A stretch of 64,000 bases of DNA, from assembly GCA_964019135.1 (NCBI GenBank), contig OZ025253.1, positions 2,078,233 through 2,142,232 of the forward strand. Reading direction: 5' to 3'. The stretch's first letter is position 1; each line of letters begins with the position of its first letter. The DNA is from Arenicola marina (taxonomy: Eukaryota > Annelida > Polychaeta > Arenicolidae). Shown piece by piece: positions 1 through 12,979 of the stretch. The notes beneath the pieces are model-generated. The model worked only from the letters and a program-made list of their open reading frames with translations. It made no database searches and was not told the DNA's origin. A program made the position numbers and the translations under genes.

Positions 1-104
1 CCATAGTGACAATAACAGCCAGTGATGTCATCGTTAAGATGAATATCAGACTCGAAGAAAACATTTTCAGTTGTTTCGTGCGGCGTGTAGCGTCACGGGC
101 AGTG

Positions 105-524
105 GGTAAACGTGCGCCTGTCGCGGTGCCTGAGCCGAGGGTAAACGTGCGCCTGTCGTGGTGACTGAGCCGAGGGTCAACGTGCGTCTGTCGTGTTGAC
201 TGAGCCGAGGGTCAACGTGCGTCTGTCGTGTTGACTGAGCCGAGGGTAAACATGCGCCTGTCGTGGTGACTGAGCCGAGGGTCAACGTGCGCCTGTCGTG
301 GTGACTGAGCCGAGGGTCAAAGTGCGCCTGTCGTGGTGACTGAGCCGAGGGTCAACGTGCGCCTGTCGTGGTGACTGAGCCGAGGGTCAACGTGCGCCTG
401 TCGTGGTGACTGAGCCGAGGGTCAACGTGCGCCTGTCGTGGTGACTGAGCCGAGGGTCAACGTGCGCCTGTCGTGGTGACTGAGCCGAGGGTCAACGTGC
501 CCCTGTCGCGGTGCCTGAGCCGCG
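105..524. repeat. Minisatellite, 35 bp x 12
   Basis: Units start GGTCAACGTGCGCCTGTCGT and end GACTGAGCCGAG. Middle units are nearly identical; the first and last share the variant CGCGGTGCC, so the array is bracketed by matching edge units. Confidence 0.9.
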
Positions 525-859
525 TCTGCGTGGCTCCCGTCAGCTCAACTCATAGGTTTAGTTAGATCCGGGTCACTTTCCAGATGGTAAATTGAGAAGA
601 TTGTATTTTGCCTTCACTCTTGCCACCCAGCTTGCCGGTAATTATGCCTAACACTTAAGCTATTGATTTTGTTGCACTAAGGCAAACGCGGTGAAGTTAT
701 AGGTTCAATGTTTTCAAGGTAAGGTAATACAAGAAGGGGGAATACTGTTCAAATAAACCCAACGGACAGCTTTATTATGCGTAGACACTGGCCTTATGGC
801 GTATGTGTCCGGGCGGGTCGGTCGGGTCGACTACATGGTGACTAAGCCATATATATATA

Positions 860-1290
860 TATAAAGCGTATATATATATAGTCTGAATATAGTCAGTTGG
901 CGTTGTTTCTCCATTGAGTAAGAATGGTATCGATCTTCTCCAGTTCAGCGTACCAGTTAAAGTCGACATATATTCCTTGTCATTTTATGGGTTTACGCGT
1001 ACATTCAATAGCCTCGTTGTGTTTAATTCTCAGGGTTAATAATTCTACTATGAAAATAAAAAGTAGAGCAGATAGCAGAATGCCTCGTCTAATTCCCCGA
1101 ATTAAAGTGATTGACTCGGACAAACAGCCATTGTTTTTTATCTGTGCATTTGGACTTTTTTTCCACAGAACGAGCTGGCATACATTCCCAAAAATAATGC
1201 ACAAGACGTGCTTTATATGGAGAATGCATGGCAGCGAGTTCTTTAACGTACTCATGAAATTGTTGTAACAAGACATTAGTTCTGCTCATA
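860..1290 (-). mobile_element. LINE reverse-transcriptase fragment
   Basis: The minus strand encodes NNGCLSESITLIRGIRRG and LSALLFIFIVELL, matching the RT block NNGW..F...RGIRQGCPLSALLF of L1/Tx1-type LINEs. Further along, LEKIDTILTQWR resembles the post-RT region of the same proteins. The conserved RT catalytic segment between them is absent, so this is a deleted fragment. Confidence 0.6.
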
Positions 1291-1452
1291 TTTGGGTCGT
1301 TTATTTTGCGTTTGTGTTTGCATCATTTGAGTTGATTTACGTCGCCCCTGTTAGCACACAGGAATCCACTCTTGTATCCATTGCACTGCAAGCTTAATAG
1401 TGAAAGAGCATTAGGAAAACAACGATTTGCTTAAGAATGCAAGAACGACCGA

Positions 1453-1788
1453 TCAACTAATGCACCAGTTAACATGCTCGAGTAAAAGCATTTCGATGAG
1501 GGGCCACCAGATCAGTTTACGTTTTAGATAGTCAACAGACAGATCTATCATTGCATTCGCCACGTTAAAAATAAAGTGAAATCCCTCAATGTCGTGGAGT
1601 GACGTTTTACCCATATTTTTCGCCAATTTGGTGGCGTAGCTCTGAAAATCATCGACATGAGTAAGCAATGTTGTCTTTTTTATGCTTGTTCCATCGACCC
1701 CAAGCGCAGAGGGATTTGCATTTATGTTAGCATGGGTGTAAGCATATTCTTTAAATATATAGGATATCGCGAATATCAAGGAATTCAC
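1453..1788 (-). other. Unrecognised 111-codon ORF
   Basis: Open frame on the minus strand, just upstream of the LINE fragment in the same orientation. I recognise no domain. NPSALGVDGTSIK is loosely like the GVDGI segment before LINE RT domains, so it may be another piece of that element. Confidence 0.25.
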
Positions 1789-1841
1789 AGTCTGCTATAA
1801 CAGATCACGGTAAATAGGGAAAGGGTCTTCGCGTACGCAAA

Positions 1842-1910
1842 ATTGCACTTTGCCTGCCGGACGTCATTTATGACTTCCTTGTCAATTCCGACCGGCAGGC
1901 AAAGTGCAAT
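1842..1910. repeat. Perfect 19-bp inverted repeat (hairpin)
   Basis: Arms 1842-1860 (ATTGCACTTTGCCTGCCGG) and 1892-1910 are exact reverse complements around a 31-base loop. Directly beyond the right arm AAAGTGCA-ATGA-TGCACTTT forms a second small hairpin. Confidence 0.8.
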
Positions 1911-2336
1911 GATGCACTTTTGGATAAAGCGACGAACCGTCTCGTATATATATATATATACCCCAACAAAGATAACGTCCTCTGTCGTGTGGAAAACATT
2001 TCAGAAATATACCTTACAACGGCGATATTTGACCGTACGTGCAAACAGATACCAGCAAAATGATCTTGCTTCACATGACCTCGGTGACTTTCTGTAGGAC
2101 CCGCGCCTGAATATTATACACACTAATTCAAGATTATTCCTGCGCAACATCTTTGTTGACGTCGAATGCCTTCAATTCTGTTCTCGTTTAACTTCTGAGT
2201 TATCAGCTTTGGCGGCTTTCAGTAGCAAGTCTTTGTTGCTTCCATGACTACAACTTGCTGATCTATGACTTCATCTCAGATGGTGGCACCATCCGCTGAG
2301 TTATTGAGGGACGACGCATGCGTGAACGAGTTATGA

Positions 2337-2492
2337 ATCTTCTTGCCAATGAGACGGTTGCGTTATGATCCCTCTTGCCAAGGCGATGGGTGCATTATGA
2401 CCCATCTTGCCAAGGCGATGGGAGCACTATGACCTATCTTGCTAAGGCGATGGGTGCACTATGACCGATCTTGCCAAGGCGGTGGGTGACAA
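2337..2492. repeat. Minisatellite, ~32 bp x 5
   Basis: Units contain TCTTGCCAAGGCGATGGGTG then CACTATGACC. This is the reverse complement of the 29.4-30.0 kb family. Confidence 0.75.
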
Positions 2493-3197
2493 CGATGCAT
2501 TTACACGGATATGTTGGTGTGTGCGGCCAGGTCAAGCCACGCCCACATCTCCACTCGCGGATGACATACATGCTTATTCATATGTACTGCCGTTCCACGC
2601 TACCCACTCCACAGTGCTTCCGAGGCAACGCCAACAATCTGTCTATAATAGCAACTTTAATGAATATGTGCATTTGTCATCACATACATCTTTACGGAAG
2701 TCAGCTTGAAGCTAAACATCATTGGACGAGTTCCGACGAGTTCATGAGTTCTACGAATCAAGCGCATTTAAGCACTTGCAGCCAGTACGAACCCTGTGTT
2801 TACATTTGACATTTGTTTACACATATATATTTGTTTTATTTTTAAGTTTCTTGCAATAACTAGGCCGCACACGCTTAGAGAAAACAACATATATAACAAG
2901 GTAGCCGACCCTTAAATATTATAAATTCCAGAAGTGCGAACCAACCATTTTATTAATACTTTCATTATTGAACCTCAGATTCCAAATCATTTTATTATTC
3001 GCTCATTCCAATTTATTAAGCATCTAGCGTGCATCGTCATCAGTCGGTAGCTGTGCCCATCCACCCACGTGGTCGGCAGCACCTCGTGTGTCGTTCCCCG
3101 GACGCAGTGTTAGTATTGATATTCGCGATTGGCGCTGAGCATTACGAATGCCGGACGGTATATCACATTCACCACAAGAGGGGTGATAACGTACCCA

Positions 3198-3345
3198 CTC
3201 TCTTGGCAAAAGAGGTTAGAACGCATCCGCTGCCTTGGCAAGAGAGGTTAGAACGCATCCACTGCCTTGGCAAGAGAGGTTAGAACGCGCCCACCGCCTT
3301 GGCAAGATAGGTTCGAACGCAACCACTTTCTCGGCAAGAGAGGTG
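3198..3345. repeat. Minisatellite, ~32 bp x 5
   Basis: Units contain GCCTTGGCAAGAGAGGTTAG then AACGCATCCAC. Same family as 29395-29990, same orientation. Confidence 0.75.
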
Positions 3346-5500
3346 ATGCATCCCCAGGTCCAGGCCCTAGTGAGTCTGCGTTTATTCAAAAACGCCACGT
3401 CATACTGTTAACAGACTAGGCTATATCAGTTTCCGGCGTGGTGACATACGACAAGGCTATATCATATAGTTTCCGGTGTGATGTCCATTCGCTAGGGGCG
3501 CCACAACCATTACAATAATTAGCAACTATGACATTTTCCTTTTAAATATCTGTATTTATTTAAATATGGATATATCACATAACATACCTTAAAAAGAAAG
3601 ACATTTATTTAGGCAGAGGTTTCAAGCACATGCCCGGGTCGTCTAGCACCCGTGGGAGCCAGCTCATGCTAGTCATACGCGTTTTCGCCATATCGGGCCG
3701 GTCGAGATATGACTCGGCCGCGTGACGGGGTACATGGCCCTGGTCAAATGGTTGTTGGAGGCTCTATTGTCGTCGGTTCAGGCTGTGAACGTCGTGGTGT
3801 CTCAGATGTCTACTCAGGTTTTAAAGGAATCTCTTGCTGAGGTTGTGGGTCAATGTCTTCCGTCGGCGTCGGGGTTAGTCCCATATGAGACAGTTGTTGC
3901 TCCGCACAACAGTCCCATGTCCACATGTAGAACATGAGGGTGTAAGATTTGTTTTTGTGGGCGACTAAATGTTGTTAACCGCACGATCCATCAAACCCTT
4001 GTCATTTTGTACACTGATACTTTAACTTCATATTTACCACAAAACCCACATGCATAGGAACTAACAAAGTATCGCATTACTATCAAGTCGGTTGAAATGA
4101 GACTTTCTTGTTGTTTATCGCGCCATTTCGTATTTGGTCATTCTTCACCAGCGGCTTTCGCCAGTTGGCGTTTCGCTGCGTGTCAATGACTGAATGTATG
4201 AAGCGCCACCAAGTGAATGGTGCGGTTTTAACGACATGCACGCATGCGCAGATTCTCCACTGGGTGGGCAAGGTGGCGAACAGAACTGAGTTGTCCGCTG
4301 CTTCGAAAAAATCAACGGACGATATCGTCGTAATCACGGAGACTTCAACCAAAATAACAAGATAAGTTATTATTGATTTGTAAAGACACTTTAAAGCTCT
4401 TGATACAGGATATAAAACAATACAATGCATGGCTGATCCCAACCAAAACTATACACTATTCCTGTTATATCATGTCCCTGAGACCTCTCTCCACCAATCA
4501 AGGTACACTTGATATATAAAGAATATAACCATTTTAAACGCCCCTCATTCTGCAAACAAAAGCTCACCATAAAGAATATGGCTGAGAAATAAGATAAAAG
4601 CACACTCACTAAAGCCGCGGCTACTGCGGCAAGCTTGTAGTAAGTATATATGATCTCTGGAGTCTTCTCTCATAGTAAGTAACAGTCCTTCTGAAGGGAA
4701 TCCAAGCTCCCGGCTTCTTTCTTCATCATCTACTTTAAACAATTCAAGGCGTCCACGTCGCGGGATAATAAAACAATGTCACGACCTTCGTCGAGAATAT
4801 CTGTCTCCACCAGCCCGAGGCGGCATGACTTGATGACGTCACCAGTGTGGCCGAGGTTACTCTCGGAATAGGGCTATAAAGTCTCGTTCGCTTAGACTTC
4901 CGGTTTACTCATTTTGGGGACAAAAAAACAAGAGATATTCGACCATAGGTCGAGGACGAAATTCCATAAGCGTTGTCGCAGTTCGGCTGGCTCGGCTGAC
5001 TTACTGAATACAGGTCAACAATTGCGAAACTACTTGACGATGACCAGGGGCAATTTCGGCTAAAGGCCTTTAAGGGACAATTTGGGTTAAATACTGCCTT
5101 CGACAGGCACTGTGGGCACTGTAGGCGGAGCTTAACTGGACATCCAGTTTGAAGTCAAGAACGCTTCTGTGGAAGCAATATTAAAGGTACTACCTGACAT
5201 TTACCTTTTATTTATTATGACGTGATTTGACGGTCACGACAATATTCGCGATGACTTCTATTTTGTTAAATAGAAAATTCATACCTACTTATGAACTCTG
5301 GTGACGGTAGCTATTACCAAATTAGCAAGACTTATCCCCGTCGCCATAAGGTGTCTCCGAAGACGACGTGTAACGTCAAATAAACCGGTAGTCGCCATAC
5401 CGTATAATAGATGATAGTCCCGCGGATAAGCGAAAAATGTTGTGCATGTTGTGGTAAAGCCATGAAATTTAGCACACATGGTCGAACGAGTATCGAGTCA
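3346..5500. other. No recognisable gene
   Basis: Short ORFs on both strands, none with a recognisable domain or consistent splice structure. No tandem array longer than a few units. Confidence 0.5.
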
Positions 5501-5509
5501 GATTTGGCC

Positions 5510-7830
5510 CCTGGCCGGTATGGCGGCCATTTTTCAAAATGGCGGAAAGTCCCATAGTATCTTTGAAACTGCGAAGGATACAACTGTTAAGTTTATGTCT
5601 ATACATTGCTTTTCGGGTTCGCAGTATGCCAAAAAACCCATTATTGATGACATGTTTATCTGTATCCTAAACCTTGTATCTATCGCCTAAACCTCATCAC
5701 TCAGAGGGTTCTGCCTTATCGTCAGAAAGTTTCCCCAATTGCTTGGGATTGCGTTCTAATTGTAATCACCCCATTACATCTACTCGTAGTGATGGCGGAC
5801 AGGGATGATTCTCATGAGAGAGAAAGTCGTTCAGGTTTCCGTTGCGAACTTGCCACGTAATGTAAAGCCTTTGAAAAGATATGGCTCTCAGTCCTGAACA
5901 TGTACGCGCATGAAGTTGTTTGTTAATTGTCGTGTCTAGTGCCTTCTACCAACAATACCTCGATCATTCACGACCGACGTTTTTCAGGCGAAGCATGGTC
6001 CCAGCGACTAGAACATGTTTTCGGGCAAAAGCTACGATATGACGAAATCGATATCGTGTGTTATTATTGAAATACCCGCCATTGTGGCACACTAAGGGCG
6101 CCTTACTCTTGGAGACAAGTTGCTGAATTCTTTTTTTCTTAAATAGAGTGATCCCTCTTCGTTTTGGAGATGTTGTGTATTGTTGTAGGCCGTATCCACT
6201 ATCTTTGAAAATGGCGGATGCGTTGTCCCTAGATGCACAATTTTGTTCAGCGATTCCGAAAACCCATACATAAGCATAAAAAATCATCAGTGTTAATTTT
6301 CGAAACGTTGGTTAGTTTTCGTTGTCTGGTTTCGCTTTGCAACAGGATATTCAGTAACGATTGTTCTTATAACTCAGTGAGCCCGAAAACCTGTACCCAA
6401 ATAACGGTTCTATCCCTCTTGTTTACAAGATATTGAGTATTCTTGCTAGCCTTGTCCGTCATATTGGAAAATCGTGAATGCGTTGCTCTAAGATACACGA
6501 AAATGTGTCGGACCCCGAAAACCAACACATAGACTTAAATAGAGTGATCCCTCTGCGTTTAGGAGATGTTGTGTACTGTTGCAGGCGGTCTCCTCCGTCT
6601 TGGCAAATGGCGGATGCGTTGTTCCAACTTATACAATAACATTTCCTTATTCAGCTATCATTCTACCTAAACATAAAAATCATCAGTGTTAATTTTCAAC
6701 AGAATCAGAATCAGAATCAGAATCTTTTGATTGGGTCAAGCATACATAACAAAACAAACAGAAAAAAACACACACAAAAATTTGATTGGGTTGCCTGACC
6801 GAGGAAACTCACATTAAGACTGCTAGGCAGTCGCTAGCATGTGAGCCACCTCAAAAAAAAAATAATGAACAGGTTTAACAGAAGCCAGTTACGCTAAAAA
6901 CGACACTGATTCTAACATATTGTTTCTGAGTTCATATGCACTATATAATTTATTAACAACAGCAAATATGGTATTTCGAATTAATACAACACAGACGATC
7001 CAGAGTAAAAAATTAAGAAAGCTAAATACCTATTCACGTGCGTGCGTGGCAAACATAACAATATGAGGCTTCACAACATTCGTTATAACAACCGATTAAT
7101 AAATGGTCCTTAATATGAAACGCATAACTTTTCAGCGAATATGTGGTTGCTTTGCTAATGATATGCGGAGGGTGTTGTTTAGGTAATGGATGAGACTGTG
7201 TCTTAGGGTAAGCTGACAGAATTTGTGTTTGGTAGTCGGGATATGAAATGTGTGGTTTTGTCTTGTGTTATGACTATGTAAGTCATTTATTTTGAGGAAT
7301 GTCATGTGTCCTAGAAAGTAAGCTGGTAGGTTATATTGGCTATTTTTCGTGGTCCGTCATTTTGAAAAATGCGGATGCGTTGCAGCAGCATACGCAATAA
7401 TGATTTTGTTTCGAATTCAGCGACCCCGAAAAGATATGCACAGGTACACAAATAATGGTTCTATCCCTCTTCTTTTCAAGATACTCAGTATTCTTGCTGG
7501 CCCGGTCCGTCATGTTGAAAAATGGCAAGCCCAGGGCACCAGCCTAGGCCCCTAACCTAGTCCTAGACCTGGCCGCTATCACTCTACACAAACATAAAAA
7601 TCATCAGTGTTTTATTTTTAACATATTGGGTATGTTTCGTGGTCTGTCATTTTGAAAAATGGCGGATGCGTTGCAACAGGATAAGCAATAATGATTTTAT
7701 TTCGAATTCAGTGACCCCGAAAAGATATGCACAGGTACACAAATAATGGTTCTATCCCTCTTCTTTTCAAGATACTCAGTATTCTTGCTGGCCCGGTCCG
7801 TCATGTTGAAAAATGGCAAGCCCATGCCGC
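5510..7830. repeat. Degenerate repeat family around AAAATGGCGGATGCGTTG
   Basis: Copies near 6209, 6460, 6604, 7365 and 7653 share AAATGGCGGATGCGTTG followed by CAGCGACCCCGAAAA at variable spacing. The segments 7346-7530 and 7635-7822 form a recent direct duplication about 289 bases apart. Origin unknown. Confidence 0.6.
6700..7335 (-). mobile_element. CR1-like LINE, 3' end fragment
   Basis: The minus strand gives HNTRQNHTFHIPTTKHKF and, in a second frame, SYAFHIKDHLLIGCYNEC then YCYVCHART-stop, aligning with the C-terminus of the LINE at 35.3 kb ([22 protein letters not shown]). It ends in a (GATTCT)n tail read on the minus strand. At least one frameshift; not active. Confidence 0.65.
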
Positions 7831-7844
7831 CAGCCCAGGGTACC

Positions 7845-8095
7845 AGCCCAGGCCCCTAACCTAGTCATAGATCTGGCCGCTAGTCCAAGCCGCTGGCTCA
7901 GGCCACTAGCACAGTAAGATAGCCCAGTAAGATAGCCTAGGTTGTTAGCCTAGGCCACTAGCCCAGGCTTAGCCCAGGATGCTAGCTCAGGCCGCTAGCT
8001 CAGGCTGCTAGCTTAGGCCGCTAGCTCAGGCCGCTAGCTCTGGCCCGTAGCCCAGGCAGCTTTGCCAAGGCCGCTGGTCCAGGCCACTAGTTTAA
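7845..8095. repeat. Degenerate ~15-bp tandem repeat
   Basis: Variants of GCTAGCTCAGGCC repeat with many substitutions; probably an old array next to the one at 8.15 kb. Confidence 0.6.
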
Positions 8096-8144
8096 TCCAG
8101 GCTGACCGAAGACGTATTGTCTTAGGGGAGCGGGGGTATAAGGC

Positions 8145-8762
8145 TGACCTAGGGTATATTGCCATAGAGGGGGGGGGGCTGACTGAGGGAGTATTGTCAT
8201 GGCGAGGAGGGGGCATGGGGCTGACCGAGGAAGTATGGTCATGGGGGTAAGGGGGAAGGGGGCATGGGGCTGACTGAGGGAGTATTGTCATGGGGGGAGG
8301 GGACATGGGGCTGACCGAGGGAGTATTGTCATGGGGGGAAGGGGGCATGGGGCTGACCGAGGGAGTATTGTCATGGGGGGAAGGGGGCATGGGGCTGACT
8401 GAGGGAGTATTGTCATGGAGGGAGGGGTCATGGGGCTGACCGAGGGAGTATTGTCATGGGGGGAAGGGAGAAGGGGGCATGGGGCTGACCGAGGGAGTAT
8501 TGTCATGGGGGGAAGGGGGCATGGGGCTGACTGAGGGAGTATTGTCATGGAGGGAGGGGTCATGGGGCTGACCGAGGGAGTATTGTCATGGGGGGAAGGG
8601 GGCATGGGGCTGACCGAGAGAGTATTGTCATGGGGGGAAGGGAGAAGGGGGCATGGGGCTGACTGAGGGAGTATTGTCATGGGGGGAGGGGACATGGGGC
8701 TGACCGAGGGAGTATTGTCATGGGGGGTGGGGGCATGAGGCTGACCGACAGAGTATTGTCAT
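8145..8762. repeat. Minisatellite, ~42 bp x ~14
   Basis: Units contain GGGGCTGACCGAGGGAGTAT then TGTCATGGGGGG. Length varies through the G runs. ORFs on both strands here are composition effects. Confidence 0.9.
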
Positions 8763-9174
8763 GGTCCCAGATCTTTAGAAAATTATACTTGCTCCTATAG
8801 TACGTTTCGGAACTGTTGTTATTGGATATATGCATTGGTCTTTCCATTCATAGCGTGAACACAATAATCGGTACATGAATGTTGTCTGTCTGTGTTGGCC
8901 GACCGCGGTGCGTCGCCTTGACAGTGCCAACTGGTTGCGGCTTGTGGGTCAAACTGATAGGCGTCCTAGTGAAAGCGTGCACTCGGCGACCACAGCTCTG
9001 TGGCAAAATTTGCACCCATGAATAGGAGGACCAGTATTACGATTAGCGCGGTCTGGATTCCGCCACCCTCTCCCTACGCTGAAAGGATCAACCCGGGCCA
9101 CGTCAAGGTCGCTTTAACCCCTTTACCTGCGTTGTAATATCTCGGTCGGGCACAACCTCACTGCACCTCACTGC

Positions 9175-9430
9175 ACTGGAGGCTGCAGGAGTCGCGTGGA
9201 TGGGCGTGGGGGGTGAGCAGAGAGGAGTCCATTAACCCTGCTTTCATGTGGGTGGGCTGGCGGGGGGGGGGGATGAAATTGGGGGCTGCAGGAGTCGGGT
9301 GGATGGTGTGGGGGATAAGCAGAGAGGAGTCCATTAACCCTGGTTGGTGTGGGTGGGCGAGGGAGAGGGGGGCGGGGTGGAGGGAGAGGAGTCCGTGGGA
9401 CAGGTGGGCGGCTGGGGGGGGGGGGGTTCT
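9175..9430. repeat. Tandem duplication, ~95 bp x 2-3, G-rich
   Basis: GGCTGCAGGAGTCGCGTGGA and AGCAGAGAGGAGTCCATTAA recur at about 95-base spacing; the array ends in runs of G at 9416-9426. Confidence 0.7.
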
Positions 9431-9469
9431 TTCGGAACTCTTTGTAAACAATATCAATCCGCTGTATTA

Positions 9470-11180
9470 ATGGTATGCTACGTGCTCCCCTCCCTCCCCA
9501 CGACTGTGCCTGATCGCCTCTCCCGATAAATCTCATCACAATATATAAACAACACGGTGCCTTATCGCGAACCCGCTCACTCACTGCCATTCCGAATCCG
9601 CAGCCGACTTTAACATGGGAATCTCCATAAGGAATGTTTTGCCCTCTAGCGGGAAAAGTAAAATAGAAAGTATCTTTTTTTAACTAAGAAACAACTAGGC
9701 GGTAAAATTAGACGTTCTGTGACCCGAATCCGATCTCTCTACTCCCAATATTAACTATGCAGTGAATTTAATGCGTATTTAAATATTTCTTTTTTTTTGC
9801 CGCCATGTTACGTCATTGACGGCGAATTTTTCTTCGGGAAATGGGTCATAGCGACTTTCTGAATACATCATTGGAGGTTGGCGACGATTGAAAAAGTTAA
9901 AGTGGAAAAACAACGTGCATCTAGTTTGAACATAAGGACAAGGTAAACTATGACGTCATTTTGCGCGAAACTTCTTCCTACGCGCAAAAAAATGATCTAT
10001 ATTAAAGTTGTTTCCCCTAATCAGTGGAACATTTTGACGCTAGTCGCATCTCTTTAGGACAAATATTAAGAAAGCCTTAGCACTTTTACGTTTTTCCTTT
10101 AACCGGACGGCCTTGACCTTTGACCTTTGACATTGGAAAGTGTATGACATGACAATTGTAGAGATTCGGACACGCCACATTTCCATCAATATTGGTGAAC
10201 GATAGCTGTCGTCGTTAGGGCAGTAGAGGGTAGGAAAAAATGCAAACAAACAAACATCGTTGTTCAAAAAAATCGTCCTTCCGACATAAAACGACATATC
10301 TACGATATTTCGTCTTAACAAAGCACGTGTTCGGAACGAGTAACTTTCAGAATCTCTGCGCACACTGGTATCCTGACTATCTGTGACGTATACGGGTGAC
10401 GTGTATGTTACGCAAAGAGAGAGACTGGGAACCACACTACCTGCGCAAAAGCCAGGCGCCGAGGGGTGGGTCCATTGCGGAAGGCCTAGTGCTATGTTTA
10501 AGAATATTTAAGAAATATAGCTTCACAAAACTGATAGATGACATATTTTTTATTCGTTTGCGCCATCACAATGACGAATATTTGTTACGACGGGACAATA
10601 CGACTGAGAAACTAACGTTTTTTTGCATTTCCTACGAAAACGAGGCATTATGACGTCACACGGATTCTCTCCGGTGACAACGTTGGCGCAACGCTTCAAA
10701 CAGAAAACTTACAAAACAGAAGAAACTTTTCGTGATCCAAAAGTGATACGAAAACATCCAACTGGTCTTATTTTATCTTTACCATGTGGTTTAATGACGC
10801 ACCAGTGTGTTGTCACTCCATGCACTGCACATTTTGACAGCGGAATGGTTAAGTCGATCACTGGCTCTCGCCATTTTTGTTACCGCGGATGCACGCGAAA
10901 CTCGTTGTTTGGTGAACTTGCGAAAGCCCGGGTGCAGGGCTAAATTTAGAACGTTATTTTCAGCTTTCGAGCATTTTGAAGACGGATTTTTCCTTGTATA
11001 TTCCCAAAGTTCTGCGCTTCATCGCCTCCAAATATTTTAACGTATATCTCCCATAGCCATGTTTAGTGAAATGGTACTCATAATCTTTAGAATGAACCTG
11101 GAAAGAAATTGACTTGTAGCTGCCTATACTTCAACATGGAGCACGTGTGTTTGTTTGTCCCCAAAACTGAAGTCTCGCGG
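9470..11180. other. No recognisable gene
   Basis: Several ORFs of 77-131 codons without domain similarity that I recognise and without credible splice sites. No repeat array. Confidence 0.45.
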
Positions 11181-11204
11181 GGGAGTTGTCTCGTGGTAAG
11201 TTGT

Positions 11205-11395
11205 CCGGGCCCGGGGGGGGGCTGGGGGGGGGAGAATTTTCCTGGGGGGAATTTCCGGGGGCGAATTGTCCTAGGGGGAAATTGTTCGGTGGGGAATTGC
11301 CGGGGGGAGTTGTCCGGGGAGGAATTGTCCCAGCGGGGAACTGTCGGGCGGGGATGGGCGGGGGTTGTCCGGGGGGGAAGTTGTCCTGCCCCCCC
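11205..11395. repeat. G-rich repeat, ~18 bp
   Basis: Degenerate copies of GGGGGGAATTGTCCGGG. G runs every 15-20 bases on the plus strand could form G-quadruplexes. Confidence 0.7.
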
Positions 11396-11459
11396 CTATA
11401 AGAGCGAAACAGACGCTGGTTATGGGCATTCTCAATTTTCTAAAAAGGGGCAGGAAAAC

Positions 11460-12335
11460 CTGATGAGAGTTTTCGGAGCAGAGATGTTCGGGGCAGAGTT
11501 GGTCGGAAGAGAGTTGTTCTGATGAGAGTTGTTCGGAGAGAGTTGGTCGGATGAGAGTTGGTCGGAGGAGAGTTGTTTAGATGAGAGTTGTTTGGAGGGA
11601 GTTGGTCGGATGAGAGTTGGTCGGGTGAGAGTTGGTCGGAGAGAGTTGGTCGGAGGAGAGTTGTTCGGAAGAGAGTTGTTCTGATGAGAGTTGTTCGGAG
11701 AGAGTTGGTCGGATGAGAGTTGGTCGGAGGAGAGTTGTTTAGATGAGAGTTGTTTGGAGGGAGTTGGTCGGATGAGAGTTGGTCGGGTGAGAGTTGGTCG
11801 GAGAGAGTTGGTCGGAGGAGAGTTGTTCGAATGAGAGTTAGTGTGAGGACAGTTGTTTAGATGAGAGTTGGTCGGAGGAGAGTTGTTCGGAGGAGAGTCG
11901 TTTGGAGGGAGTTGGTCGGATGAGAGTTGGTCGGATGAGAGTTGTTCGGAGGAGAGTTGTTCGGATGAGAGTTTGTCGGAGGAGAGTTGTTTAGATGAGA
12001 GTTGTTTGGAGGGAGTTTGTCGGATGAGAGTTGGTCGGATGAGAGTTGGCCGGATGAGAGTTGTTCGGAGGAGAGTTGTTCGGATGAGAGTTAGTCGGAG
12101 AATTGTTTAGATGAGAGTTGTTTGGAGGGAGTTGGTCGGATGAGAGTTGTTTGCAGGAGAGTTGGTCGGATGAGAGTTTGTCGGAGGAGAGTTGTTTGCA
12201 GGAGAGTTGGTCGGATGAGAGTTGGTCTGAGGAGAGTTGTTCGGAGAGAGTTGGTCAGAGGAGGAGAGTTGTCCTGAGGAGATTTGTTCAGAGGACAGTT
12301 GTTCGGGGAGAGTTGTTCGGATGGGGGTTGTCCAT
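11460..12335. repeat. Minisatellite, 15 bp x ~58
   Basis: Units such as GAGTTGGTCGGATGA and GAGTTGTTCGGAGGA. Longer blocks recur (for example 11514-11590 and 11687-11760), showing higher-order duplication. Followed by a G run at 12340-12356. Confidence 0.9.
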
Positions 12336-12359
12336 ATGAGGGGGGGGGGGGGGGGGTGG

Positions 12360-12975
12360 AGTGCAGTGTAGGCTATGTGGAGGTAAAGTCCACATGCAGT
12401 TGACGCTAACATCATGGTAGGAGAAACCTAACCTAACAGACGCGCGTGTTGGGTGGACAAATAAATATATCTAAGAATAAAATCATTGTTGAGATAAACG
12501 GTACGTTTGATGATCATATTTAATTGCAATTATTTAGCCAAGGGAGGGGTTGGGATCGAAGTTTAAACAGAGGCGGAGGGTTACTTCGAAAATCGACAGC
12601 CGCCTAGCTCTTGCATAGCGTAGCGATCATCAGGTCATGGTAACGAAGCGAGACGCTTGTCTGTGAACCGGCAAGGTTTGTGCCGCTCGAAATGTCAAAG
12701 GAACAACCCCGAGTTATACTTGTTTCCGTTTCCCGCCAGACTATCTGTACGATCTCTGGTTCCTAAAGTTAACATACATACAGCATCGCCTAGTCGTGGT
12801 GGCGCCCTCTAGGACACAGTTGTGTAGTTAGACTAAACAGAGCGCTAGCCTGGTTCCGCAGTCCCAACTTCGCTCGCTCAGCTTACTTGTATGAGTTTGA
12901 GCGGCGGTACCAGCTTAAACAGAGCGCGAGAATACCTCTTTCGCCAGATGGCGCAACTAATCAGATTTTCTTGTC
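12360..12975. other. No gene seen upstream of FDPS
   Basis: Unique sequence without domain-bearing ORFs; AAACAGAGCGC occurs at 12835 and 12916. May contain distal FDPS regulatory sequence. Confidence 0.4.
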
Positions 12976-12979
12976 AAGT

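Noticed and set aside
10210-10640. Inverted repeat around GGAAAATGCAAACAAAC / AACGTTTTTTTGCATTTCC
   Set aside because: Similarity is short and low-complexity and does not extend.
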